Translations under genes and position numbers: made by a program
The notes under the pieces: generated by a model
Seen by the model: only the letters and a program-made list of their open reading frames with translations
The model's database searches: none
Told to the model about the DNA's origin: nothing
In this document: positions 31,285-40,317 of the stretch, in pieces
Layout: the number at the start of each line of letters is the position of its first letter
Numbering within the stretch: the first letter of the stretch is position 1
Source: Enchytraeus crypticus
Lineage: Eukaryota; Annelida; Clitellata; Enchytraeida; Enchytraeidae
NCBI GenBank assembly: GCA_905160935.1
Contig: CAJHZI010000299.1
Span: 238,501-302,500, forward strand
Direction of reading: 5' to 3'
DNA: 64,000 nucleotides

Positions 31285-32260
31285 CGAGGCAGTTGCAAGA
31301 CGCCATCCTTCATAAGTGCTCCTGCTCCCTTTCTGCCGATAGTTCCATTGACGTTGCGTTGTCAGTTTGGTCCCAAAGCCTCACCTCCAGTGCTCCACCT
31401 TCTACCTCAGTCAGTAGCCAGAAATCATGGGACCGTCCTATAGTGGATCGGATTTATAACAGTCTGTTAGAATCCCATCCAATGCAGTAGACAGAGCACG
31501 ACTCCTAGCTGTATCAACCAAAAGAAGCAGCGACTGGCTTCACGCTCTCCCTGTTGCTTCTTGTGGGCTATTTTTAGACAATGAGGCGATTCGAGTAGCT
31601 GTTAGTTTCCGTTTAGGGCGAAAACTTGCGAGCCTCACATGTGCCCCTGCGGTCATGAAGTCGACGCTTTAGGTCTCCACGGCCTCTCCTGCAAACGAAG
31701 CTCAGGTAGAATGTCTCGCCATCACAATTTAAATGACATAATATGGCGAGCAATTTCGAGAGCAGGCATCCCTTCCTCTAAGGAACCAAGTGGGTTGTCC
31801 AGATCAGACGGCAAGCGTCCGGACGGCATGACTTTAGTGCCCTGGTGCAACGGTAAATGTGCCGTATGGGACGTCACGGTCATTGACACTATGGCAAACT
31901 CCTACCTGAATACGACTTCAGTCACAGCCGGTGGAGCTGCTGTTCATGCCGCCTCTAGGAAGTTGGATAAATACCGTGATCTGTCCTTAGGATATGAAGT
32001 TGTTCCGGTGGCCATTGAAACCATGGGCCCGATGAATCCCGAAGGAGTTGACTTTATTAATGGCATAGGCAGACTTATTGCAGAGCAAACCGGCGATAAG
32101 CGAGAGACATCTTTTCTTTGGCAAAGGCTTTCCATGACTTTGCAAAGATTTAATGCAGTCTGCTTCAACAATTCTTTTAAGCCGATTGATGACCTCGAGT
32201 AGCCGGGCGGCGATTCAGCACGTATTGCTCGAATCGTTTTTATCAAACCCCAGGTTCTTT
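31285..32260 (+). mobile_element. Retroelement remnant with zinc-knuckle and PD..D motif region
   Basis: A 187-residue frame (31639-32202) begins CPCGHEVDALGLHGLSCKRS, a Cys/His cluster. It goes on to GKRPDGMTLVPW..VWDVTV, resembling the restriction-like endonuclease motif of some retroelements, and then METMGPMNPEG-type and GDKRETSFLWQRLS segments. It is a remnant of a larger element; the exact family is unsure. AAT-type runs border it on both sides. It lies in the WAP gene introns and is unrelated to the WAP function. Confidence 0.6.
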
Positions 32261-32454
32261 ACACCGGGGTAAAATAAAAAATAATAAAAATATTATTATT
32301 ATTATTATTAATATAATTGTTATTATCATCACTGGTGAAGCACTATGGCTCATTGACAATTAGTTAAGCTCAACTAATTCCACACGTAACTGATAGAATT
32401 GTAACAATATTATAAGTCTCTCATTCTCTCATATATGTAACGTGATTGTATCCA

Positions 32455-32535
32455 ACACGTTTGACGTCCCTGACATCATCCCTAGATGAGGAAACGGACG
32501 TTAAACCTTTATTATTATTATTATTATTATTAAAC
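32455..32535 (+). repeat. Dispersed repeat end with (TTA)n tail
   Basis: TTTGACGTCCCTGACATCAT, CCCTAGATGAGGAAACGGAC, GTTAAACCTTTATTATTATT. The same end is seen inverted at 22626-22700 and 53838-53890 and in part at 6500-6540. Confidence 0.6.
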
Positions 32536-32594
32536 ATTAGCACCCTACCCGAGGTAGTATTTATTAACGTACTTTATAATTCTTGTTTTTCTAG

Positions 32595-32648
32595 TTCCGT
32601 GCAGAAACTGCGCCGTACCATTTGAATCTGTGACTACAATTCAACCGG
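32595..32648 (+). CDS. Candidate 54-nt exon (linker or terminal)
   Basis: A strong acceptor (TCTTGTTTTTCTAG) is followed by a phase-1 frame reading VPCRNCAVPFESVTTIQP. It then has either a G/GTTAGA donor at 32648 or, on read-through, GGT TAG. It has two cysteines and is not a WAP domain. Length and phase would fit a linker between 29684-29959 and 33766-33924. Evidence is limited to splice-site quality. Confidence 0.35.
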
Positions 32649-32659
32649 GTTAGAGCAAA

Positions 32660-32830
32660 TACAATAGTCAAAAATTAATATAATCAATCAACCAAATAGT
32701 CAATCGATCAATGAATCAATCATTCAATCAATCAGTCAATAAATTAATCTATCAATCAAATAATAAATCGACTAATCGATTAATCAATCAATCAATTTAT
32801 CGATTAATTAGGTAATCAATAGATCATATT
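32660..32830. repeat. Degenerate TCAA tetranucleotide repeat
   Basis: Many ATCAATCAAT/ATCGATCAAT-type units with variants, probably an eroded SINE tail of the TTGA type. Confidence 0.7.
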
Positions 32831-33000
32831 ATCATCGTTCGGTACTAAACTCGAATTATTTACAAAGAATTGACCCTAGTGGTAGGTCCAAGGTACTTAG
32901 TGACTTAGTTTATAGGGAAATGATAAACTTGTGATTGAGTGCTCATTATGGAGATTGGCATCATAAAGAGAGTTTGAGTAAGCATTCTGCTGTCACAAGC

Positions 33001-33285
33001 TGTATAAAGAGCACTCCATGGATCAGTCAGATTCTCTCTTTACAAACCATTTTTATATAACATGCATTTTGAAATGGCAATGCATATGAAATGGCCTGCT
33101 GAAAGAAAAAAATTGACTTCCCTTTTAATGCCTTTTCCGTTTGTATAAAGAGCACTTCATGGATCAGCCAGATTCTCTCTTTACAAACCATTTTTATATA
33201 ACATGCATTTTGAAATGGCAATGCATATGAAATGGCCTGCTGACAGAAAAAAATTGACTTCCCTTTTAATGCCTTTTCCGTTTGC
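33001..33285. repeat. 141-bp tandem duplication
   Basis: TGTATAAAGAGCACT begins at 33001 and again at 33142. The two units match almost throughout (TCATGGATCAGCCAGATTCT, GAAATGGCCTGCTGACAG), ending before GCCTATAGC. The function is unknown and it contains no exon. Confidence 0.9.
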
Positions 33286-33765
33286 CTATAGCTGCCTCAG
33301 CTCTTGTTTGGTTGGCTCGTAGAGACATTTCTACTTACGATAGTTTCATTTTCAGTGACAATGTCATATCTAACTCTCATTACAGTAAGAGAATATGTGT
33401 ATCTAATGTTATTAACTGCTAATGAATTTTGGAATAAAATTTCTTTTTTAATTAAACTGAAGTACTTATAATTGTTAAAACAAAGCACTCGTAATTTGAG
33501 AACTGAAATATCTTAAGTAGTGCAAATGTTAAAATAAATATTAAACATTGGAATATATTATCTAAAATTTTTGGAATAAAAGACAATGATTAATGGTAAA
33601 TAAGTAATTGCTATTAATAACTAGTAAATTGAGTGTGGTATCAAACTTATTATAGTCTCCTTTAACTAAAGTCCCCAATGTCATCATGAACCGTATTCTG
33701 CTCATATGATTGTTTTGTTTCACAGTGCTCGATTGACTCGATTTGTGTTGTTGTTGTTGCTACAG

Positions 33766-33924
33766 CTGTAGAGACAGGTGGCGCCACTCTACAGTGTCCT
33801 GAGCCTGACCTTGAACTCAAGTGCTCAGACTCGCTGAAGAGAAGGGCCTGTGAGAGAGACTACGAGTGCAAGAACAAGAAATGTTGTGGCACCAGCTGCG
33901 GCGTCAAGATCTGCAGAACTCCAG
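33766..33924 (+). CDS. WAP exon
   Basis: Acceptor GTTGCTACAG, donor GGTTGCTA, 159 nt, phase 1-1. Reads VETGGATLQCPEPDLELKCS..CERDYECKNKKCCGTSCGVKIC, with eight cysteines and a basic KNKK stretch before the CC. The exon end and donor are repeated twice more downstream in degraded form. Confidence 0.87.
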
Positions 33925-34100
33925 GTTGCTATTATATCCGATCATTTCATCCATCAATCAATCAATCGATGCATGTGCAGCATCGAGATTTTCCGAACAC
34001 CAGGTAGTTCTTACATCCAATCATTTCAATAATCAATCAAGCAATGACATTTGCAACGTCATATCAACGTCAAGATATGCTGAATACGAGGTAGTACCTG
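33901..34100 (+). repeat. Degraded tandem copies of an exon end and donor
   Basis: The exon end (GCGTCAAGATCTGCAGAACT, CCAG/GTTGCT) and following TATCCGATCATTTCATCC recur as GCATCGAGATTTTCCGAACA with CCAG/GTAGTT (GT at 34004). They recur again as ACGTCAAGATATGCTGAATA with CGAG/GTAGTA (GT at 34091). Spacing is 79 and 87 bases. Confidence 0.8.
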
Positions 34101-34190
34101 TTATGTGTGCTGTGTTCTCTCTTTAGGTTTCCATTTCGTATGTTTAAATACATGTATATACTTGTAAATATACACAGTTTTATAACGTTA

Positions 34191-34460
34191 CCCGTGTTGT
34201 ATCCGGGTTGCGGAAGTGACCAATCGTGGACTGCACGGGCCGTAAAAGGCAACAAAGCACTAAGATCCACACTAACGTTAGAAAGGACATTCGGTTGATG
34301 AGCTCCTAGGCTTCATAAAGTCCAATAAAATGTTCTAATCCCTACCCAAGTTAAACGGTTATTTCATTCAAGGTAATATGATGATGATGATGATGGTGAT
34401 GATTATGACGACGACGACGACAATGATGTTGATGATGATGATGATGATGATGACACCACT
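34191..34460 (+). repeat. SINE family 3 copy ending in GAT/GAC tail
   Basis: CCCGTGTTGTATCCGGGTTG, ACTGCACGGGCCGTAAAAGG, AAAGGACATTCGGTTGATGA, then a long GATGATGATG/GACGACGACG run. The run ends about 40 bases before the next WAP acceptor. Confidence 0.78.
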
Positions 34461-34491
34461 ATATTATAATTTATAATATTTATTGCTCCAG

Positions 34492-34650
34492 TTCGCCCAG
34501 GCAAGTGCCCCACGTATTCTGGGGTGCATTGTGCCTCCCCCTCTGGAGACGAGACAGCGAACCGATGTGGCACCGACATGTCATGCCCTGGGAGTCAGAA
34601 GTGTTGTCCCTCCCCCTGCCCGGGGTTCGGTACCAGCTGTGTGGACCCAG
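34492..34650 (+). CDS. WAP exon
   Basis: Acceptor TATTGCTCCAG, donor GGTGTGTT, 159 nt, phase 1-1. Reads RPGKCPTYSGVHCASPSGDE..CGTDMSCPGSQKCCPSPCPGFGTSC, with eight cysteines. The last loop has an extra Gly-Phe-Gly. GC-rich. It is the last clear WAP exon of the first locus. Confidence 0.87.
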
Positions 34651-34790
34651 GTGTGTTATTAATCAATCAATCAATCAATTATAATCAATCAGCTGTGTCT
34701 AACCAGGTGTGATATCAATCAATCAATTATAATCAATCAACTGCGTGGACCCAGGTGTGTTATCAATCAATCAATTATAATTAATCAGCT
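34633..34790 (+). repeat. Tandem copies of exon end, donor and intron start
   Basis: CAGCTGTGTGGACCCAG/GTGTGTTAT with its AATCAATCAATTATAATCAA follow-on recurs with GT at 34651, 34707 and 34755. A fourth start (CAGCTGTGTGGAC) near 34786 lacks the donor and passes into a SINE. Confidence 0.85.
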
Positions 34791-34796
34791 GTGTGG

Positions 34797-35018
34797 ACAA
34801 TTTGAACAGTAGACCAACCGGTGACTGCTCGTGTCGTATTAGTCGACAAAGCAACAAGACTCAAACCAACGTAAGAAAGGGCATTCGGTTGGTGAGCGCC
34901 TAGATTACAGAAATGGCTACAAGATTACAGAAATGGCTACAACATTTTCTAAAACGAATAGAAATGTTTAATACCGACTCAGTTAAAGTGTCGTTCAAGG
35001 GAAGAGAGTGACGATGAT
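34797..35018 (+). repeat. SINE family 3 copy
   Basis: GAACAGTAGACCAACCGGTG, ACTGCTCGTGTCGTATTAGT, AAAGGGCATTCGGTTGGTGA, a duplicated TACAGAAATGGCTACAAGAT stretch, then GTTCAAGGGAAGAGAGTGAC. Confidence 0.75.
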
Positions 35019-35161
35019 TTCACAAGATTAAGCTGAATTGTCATGGTTAAGGTTTGCGATCATTTAACCATTCTCATCAATTAATTATTACTTATTCTAC
35101 ATATTCTACTTTCATTGCTCCTATTAACTGATTAGCATTATTTCGTATTATTTGTTTCTAG

Positions 35162-35169
35162 TGCACTAA
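35162..35169 (+). CDS. Candidate short last coding exon of the first locus
   Basis: After TTTCGTATTATTTGTTTCTAG, phase 1 gives GTG CAC TAA, so the protein would end PGVH. AATAAA at 35489-35494 could end the transcript. It is supported only by acceptor quality and phase. Confidence 0.35.
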
Positions 35170-35982
35170 ATGGGCCACTGCTTTACAACACCCGAATATC
35201 ACAAACAGTAAGTATTATAATTCTCTCTTCAACATTTTAAGTACTTGTCCTTAAACATTTAAGTAGGCCTACTTGTCATACACTATGTTTCCGGATTCCC
35301 GATATCACTATTGGAGGAGGAAATGAAGTAAAATATGTAGTAGTATTATTAGTACTGCTGCATATTTTCCCGATAGCTTTCGGGTTCAGTACATTTACCG
35401 CATGTGCTAGCTCATGACAAACAGTTCTGTTTGTATGGCTTTCGGTTTTTAAATGCAGAGGAACTGGTCCGTTGAAGTCCGGCATAAGAATAAACATATT
35501 CAATTTTAACACACTTGCAATTTACTTAACCTGGAGATGTTGACTCCGCCGTTCTAGGCAATCGTTTCGATTTCTGGATAACGGGTTGCACAGATAAGGA
35601 TCTCGATATATTTTGGTTTATGCATTTGGCTTATTGCGCTTATGTGACGTAGAACACAGCATGCATAGCTGCATGTATGTCTTGAGACGTCCCTGACGCT
35701 CAGGTGAGGAATAGGACGTTAAATCTTCATTTTATTGAATCGTGTTAGTTTGATATGTTGTGTGCCCTGTGACGCATGCCCTAATTGACATATAAATAAT
35801 AATAATAATAATGGTCTATGGCAGTTTTTCATCGCCACTTGTGATAAAACTGGCGCATAGTAAATAATTACCTACACAGTAAAAGAAAGTTTTTTAAATT
35901 AAGCATTAAATATTAAAAAATATTTACATATTTAAATATATAAATATTTAAATATATAAATATTTAAATATGCTTGCCTTGG
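35170..35982. other. Possible 3' UTR and intergenic sequence
   Basis: Holds AATAAA at 35489 and a partial CGTCCCTGACGCTCAGGTGA repeat near 35690. The remainder is unrecognised. Confidence 0.4.
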
Positions 35983-36158
35983 ATCATGGACTTGTACTGT
36001 TTTGATCTCGCTTTCTCTTGTGGTTTCAGTGTACTCAGTCGTCATCGTGTGGTGCTTTGGTGCCTGTTTGTGTAGTGTCTGCAAGAGACGTCCCTGGCAT
36101 TGCCTTATGGCTAGGAACCGGTCGTTAAATTCTTATTGATTGGTTGATTGATTGAAAG
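35983..36158 (+). repeat. SINE-like repeat with TTGATTG tail
   Basis: GGACTTGTACTGTTTTGATC, GTACTCAGTCGTCATCGTGT, GAGACGTCCCTGGCATTGCC, ending TTATTGATTGGTTGATTGAT. A close copy of 1598-1775. Confidence 0.75.
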
Positions 36159-37105
36159 GTACTAATTTACTAATTAAAAAGTTCCAAATGCACTTAGGCC
36201 TGCGGATTTAAGAGCAATGATCAAATTAATTTTGCCAACTATATTAAAGCCTCAAATGAACAATCACCATTTCTTCTAAATAATAAAATAATAAAATGAA
36301 ACAAAGAAAATTTCAAAAGAATTAATTACAGTAAATTTAATTAACATTGACTGCAATATATATTATTGATATTTCAGAATATCACATGGATGCTAGGGTC
36401 TAGAGCAGCTTTGAAAAGCACACATCTCGTTGTGGTCGTCTTGCGTTATAATTTTATACTTTTTTATTTTATACTCGTACAACAAGAGCTTCCTACTGTC
36501 TTAATTGTTAATTGTATTTATAAAATTTGACTTATTCTAATAATCAAAGACTAATTTACTCGAAGGCACTTTTACATTTTTTATTTGTCATACTCTTTGA
36601 TGGCTTGTTGCAATAAATGAACGTGGACAGTTTTTAAACGGTGTTTTTGTTCTTTCAAAACTTCGGATAGGCCTATCTGTGCGATTTGCGAAGTAACTTA
36701 ATTTAGTTAACTATTTGCACCGAGTTGTATTGAGTGTTGTGTCTCTGTCTCTCTCAGTAACTCTTTCTCTCTCTCTCTCTATCTCTCTCTTTCTCTTTCT
36801 CTCTCGCTCGTGTCCTCTCTCTCTCTCTCTCTCTCTCGCTACCTCTCTCTTGCCCTCTCTCTCTCTCTCTATTATTCTGGCAAACGACACTGCACCTATT
36901 TCTATTAGGACTCTCATATCAAACTTCAGAAGTAGCAAACCTTCGCCAATCCAAATTGTTCAATTGAAATCCTATCAAACTCTATGCCATAGTCTACATT
37001 TGCTGTGGTATTTAATAGGCTACGTAGGTAACGCCTTCCGAGGTAATTTTCTTTTGCCTTCGTCTGCATTTTCTTATAGTCATCTATTTCTAGCACGTGC
37101 ACTTA
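36159..37105. other. Intergenic stretch with a CT-rich tract
   Basis: A pyrimidine-rich CTCTCT run lies at about 36738-36872. Nothing else is recognised. Confidence 0.5.
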
Positions 37106-37395
37106 CGGTACTTAGTTCAGATTTACAGTTACAGATTTACAGTTACAGATTTACAGTTACAGATATACAGTTACATATTTACAGTTACAGATTTACAGTT
37201 ACATATTTACAGTTACAGATTTACAGTTACAGATTTACAGTTACAGATTTACAGTTACAGATTTACAGTTACAGATTTACAGTTACAGATTTACAGTTAC
37301 AGATTTACAGTTACAGATTTACAGTTACAGATTTACAGTTACATATTTACAGTTACAGATTTACAGTTACAGATTTACAATTACAGATACTTAGT
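37106..37395. repeat. 14-bp minisatellite, ATTTACAGTTACAG
   Basis: About 19 copies of a 14-bp unit. Three units make 42 bases, so all frames stay open with LQLQIYSYRFTVTD repeats. Not a gene. Confidence 0.95.
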
Positions 37396-37555
37396 TCAGT
37401 ATATGCACTAAACAAGGTCAGAGTGATATTTTCAGAATGTTTTAGATTAAGATAATTTTTAGGGAATGTTGAATTGGTTGGGCCTTTTTTCGTTGAACTG
37501 AAATTTAAAATTCTGCCCAACGAAAAAGCAGTTGAAACGTCAGTATCCTCACTTG

Positions 37556-37692
37556 AAAGCTGGTAAAGCTACGGTTAATGTCAATTTCCTCACTCGAAAG
37601 CGATGTCAGTGACGGGCGAGCCCATGATTTGAACTCCGCTCATACTGATCCGCTTTCGAATATCTTGCCGACATCGCCGCTGGCTCCATCCT
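37556..37692 (-). repeat. SINE family 1 copy
   Basis: AAAGCTGGTAAAGCTACGGT, ACTCGAAAGCGATGTCAGTG, GATTTGAACTCCGCTCATAC, ATCTTGCCGACATCGCCGCT, GGCTCCA. Near full length. Confidence 0.8.
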
Positions 37693-37734
37693 AACGTCTA
37701 AAAGACAAACGCCGGATAGATTAATCTTTAGACT

Positions 37735-37880
37735 TATTTAATATAAATATTTAATATAAATATTTAACATAAATATTTAATATAGATATTTAATATAAAT
37801 ATTTAATATAAATATTTAATATAAATATTTAATATAAATATTTAATATAAATATTTAATATAAATATTTAATATAAATAC
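37735..37880. repeat. 13-bp AT minisatellite
   Basis: About eleven copies of AATATTTAATATA. Confidence 0.9.
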
Positions 37881-38085
37881 ATAAACTATTATAAGTAATA
37901 TGAATGCGACAGTATGATAATATTTTAATATTCTCTGCGACAATTTAGATTTTTTATTGAAAACCATGTAAGAATGGGGCGCTTGATGCCTTAGTATACC
38001 ATTATAATGCTAATGTTTAACATTTATTTAAACCGACTAAATGGTAATAGAAATCTTAATATTAATATATATTGTATTAATTAGA

Positions 38086-38215
38086 ACGTCCAATAGCTCA
38101 GTGAGTGTTAATGTCATAACAGTTCTAAAGACTGTTTCTGAATCACTTAACGGTAAAGCTGATTATAGAGTAAAACCTCGGACATTCACAGGACCGGTAA
38201 CATGAATAATTGACT
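38086..38215 (+). repeat. tRNA-derived SINE family 2, internally deleted copy
   Basis: AACGTCCAATAGCTCAGTGA at the A-box end and CCTCGGACATTCACAGGACC, then CTAAACTGCCTGG, at the 3' side. The B-box part is missing. Confidence 0.5.
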
Positions 38216-38249
38216 AAACTGCCTGGTGATTGATAGTTCATGCAATGGT

Positions 38250-38412
38250 AGACTACTGTAGGCCTACATGCAATGGTAGACTACTGTAGGCCTACATGCA
38301 ATAGTGAGCTATTGGCTACATGCAATAGTGAGCTATTGGCTATATGCAACAGTGAGCTATTGGCAACGTGCAATAGTGAGCTATTGGCTACATGAAATAG
38401 TGAGCTATTGTA
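38250..38412. repeat. Tandem repeats of 28 and 24 bp
   Basis: Two units with TGCAATGGTAGACTACTGTA, then about five units of TGCAATAGTGAGCTATTGGC. They end where the 5S-derived SINE begins. Confidence 0.85.
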
Positions 38413-38430
38413 GACCTACATGATCTATGC

Positions 38431-38740
38431 GAGATTTAGCGGAATTAAGTGCACTCGGTTAAACTGCGCGTCAATTGAACGAAGTTAAGCACCACGGCGC
38501 CGGTTAGTACTTTGTGGGCGACCACATTGGATGACCGAGTGTTGAAAGTTAAAACCCGAGGGTATTGGAAAGTTATTTTTAAATCGGCGCCAGCTGCAAT
38601 TTATGCGCCAACAAAAGGCAATGATTACTAATAACCATGGAGAGGAATGGAGGAAATAACGAAAACTAGAAGAACAGCAACCAATAAAGTAAAGTATGTA
38701 ACGCATGCGATATGTCATGTGTTAACTATACGAACAAAAA
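38431..38740 (+). repeat. 5S rRNA-derived SINE
   Basis: The first 120 or so bases align with 5S rRNA: GAACGAAGTTAAGCACCACG, GCGCCGGTTAGTACTTTGTG, GGCGACCACATTGG. Compare the 5S signatures GAAGTTAAGC, GTCAGTACTTGGATGGG and TGACCGCC. A non-5S tail with ATTACTAATAACCATGGAGA and AAATAACGAAAACTAGAAG follows. It is too diverged to be a 5S gene. A second headed copy is at 58424-58670. Confidence 0.85.
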
Positions 38741-38837
38741 AATAAAGCAAATTAAAAATAGTGGACCTTGTAGGCCGTTTTAATTGTTACTACCCGCGAT
38801 CAACTGGGCTAAACACAATTATGGTAAGTTGCAGAGT

Positions 38838-38925
38838 GTTTAACGTCAAGATTCAGAAGTACAGGGCTACTTTTTAAGACGACTCGACACACTCAAGCTA
38901 CCGTCACAAATATAAAGGTAACTTG
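38838..38925 (-). repeat. Dispersed repeat (8163 family)
   Basis: TTTAACGTCAAGATTCAGAA, GACGACTCGACACACTCAAG, CTACCGTCAC, the reverse of the 8163 and 46995 copies. Confidence 0.6.
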
Positions 38926-39687
38926 ACCAAGAGGGCTGTAAAGAGAACACAATTGTACTTATGGCCAGGCGTACAAATAAGATAAGAGGCTCAAACATTC
39001 AGGTGTTTTCTGCATGGAAAATTCTTAGGTGAGGGTTTTGTTGACACATTGCTAAACTATATTGTATTGTGTTGCGTTTTGTACTGATATCTGCTTAGCT
39101 AACCCTTACATACATGTTCCTATTGTTTGTATAATCTGTAACGAGATGAATAAATAAGCGATACTAAACTTAAAAACTGATACTTAATACATTAAATTTC
39201 CGTTAATTAATCCAGAGTCAGGCAATGGACAGGGTTTAGGTAACGTCGATCGATGAATCTCTAGCTATAAGCAAAAATTGGCTGATGGCGATGATTTCTA
39301 AAGTTAAATTGAAGCATCTAAAATGTTACTTTTGGGAGATTAAAAACTGAAGTGATAAAAATAAAATTTAGCTTCGAACATGTAGATTTTTTATGCATAC
39401 AAAAGCTAAGACATCAAAACTATGACCCACTTAATAATCACCCAGTATATTTGGTACATTTTGGTGTAAATATCACGCTTCAGTCTGTTGGCTTACTTGA
39501 GACATGTCACGAGACATCCTGTAGTGTAACTCTGTTCAGTGGTTGAGTAATGAAGGACATAAGTGGTCGAGAGATTTAAAAGGAAAACAATATAAGATAA
39601 AATGATCAACCGTGATTACATTTAATATTTTTAATGTTATATGAATGAATGTAAGGAATAAAAGGAGTTTAGGTCATTTTCAGTGAC
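38926..39687. other. Intergenic, nothing recognised
   Basis: Plain AT-rich sequence; no coding or repeat signal was picked out. Confidence 0.45.
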
Positions 39688-39864
39688 ATGAGGTCATAGA
39701 AGGCAGAATGGAAAGGAATAGAGGCAGAGGAATGAATACGAATGTTAGGTGATTTAAAGATCCACTCGGATGTGGACATGAAGAGAAAAGCGGAAGCGGA
39801 GGAGAGTGGAGGTGCTATATGCCATAAATCTGCCAATAGCCATTGCACTGAGGGAGAGAGAATG

Positions 39865-39897
<33 letters not shown>

Positions 39898-39902
39898 TAG
39901 AG
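39688..39902 (+). mobile_element. RTE-like LINE 3' end fragment
   Basis: GAGGTCATAGAAGGCAGAAT, CCACTCGGATGTGGACATGA, GAGTGGAGGTGCTATATGCC, then a GA-rich tail. Confidence 0.65.
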
Positions 39903-40063
39903 AGAGGTCATCTTCGTTCACCGGGCATATAAATTTACGATATTTGTTACTCTGCTATCAACTCTCCTGGAATGGAGTCAAGGTAGATTTTCACTTTATC
40001 GCTCGTTTAAACTTTGGTATCTTACTCTTACACATAAAGATATGATCATTCGTTTTGGTTAAA

Positions 40064-40170
40064 AGCTGTAAAGCCGATGTTAACGTCAGTTATGTCTGTC
40101 GTCAGTTTGATCCTCTAGGATTTGAACAACGCACGCACTGATCCGTAATCGGAAGACATATGTAGAAGAC
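40064..40170 (-). repeat. SINE family 1, partial
   Basis: AAAGCTGTAAAGCCGATGTT, AACGTCAG, GGATTTGAACAACGCACGCA and CTGATCC. Diverged, and missing the A-box end. Confidence 0.55.
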
Positions 40171-40317
40171 ATAAATTACGGCGCCTTTCCTGTGATGATA
40201 AATGACCTGTTGCTTGAAGGGGATGTTTGACAGATCGATATCAATTGGTCTAGGCGACAGAAAGCCAATATAATCAATACAGCAAACCGTATATCAATAT
40301 AAACAACAACTACGTTC

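Noticed and set aside
36715-37455. 246-residue frame with LQLQIYSYRFTVTD repeats
   Set aside because: A CT-rich tract plus a 14-bp satellite; the period makes frames open.
38431-38560. 5S rRNA gene
   Set aside because: Many differences from 5S and a shared non-5S tail in other copies: a SINE head.
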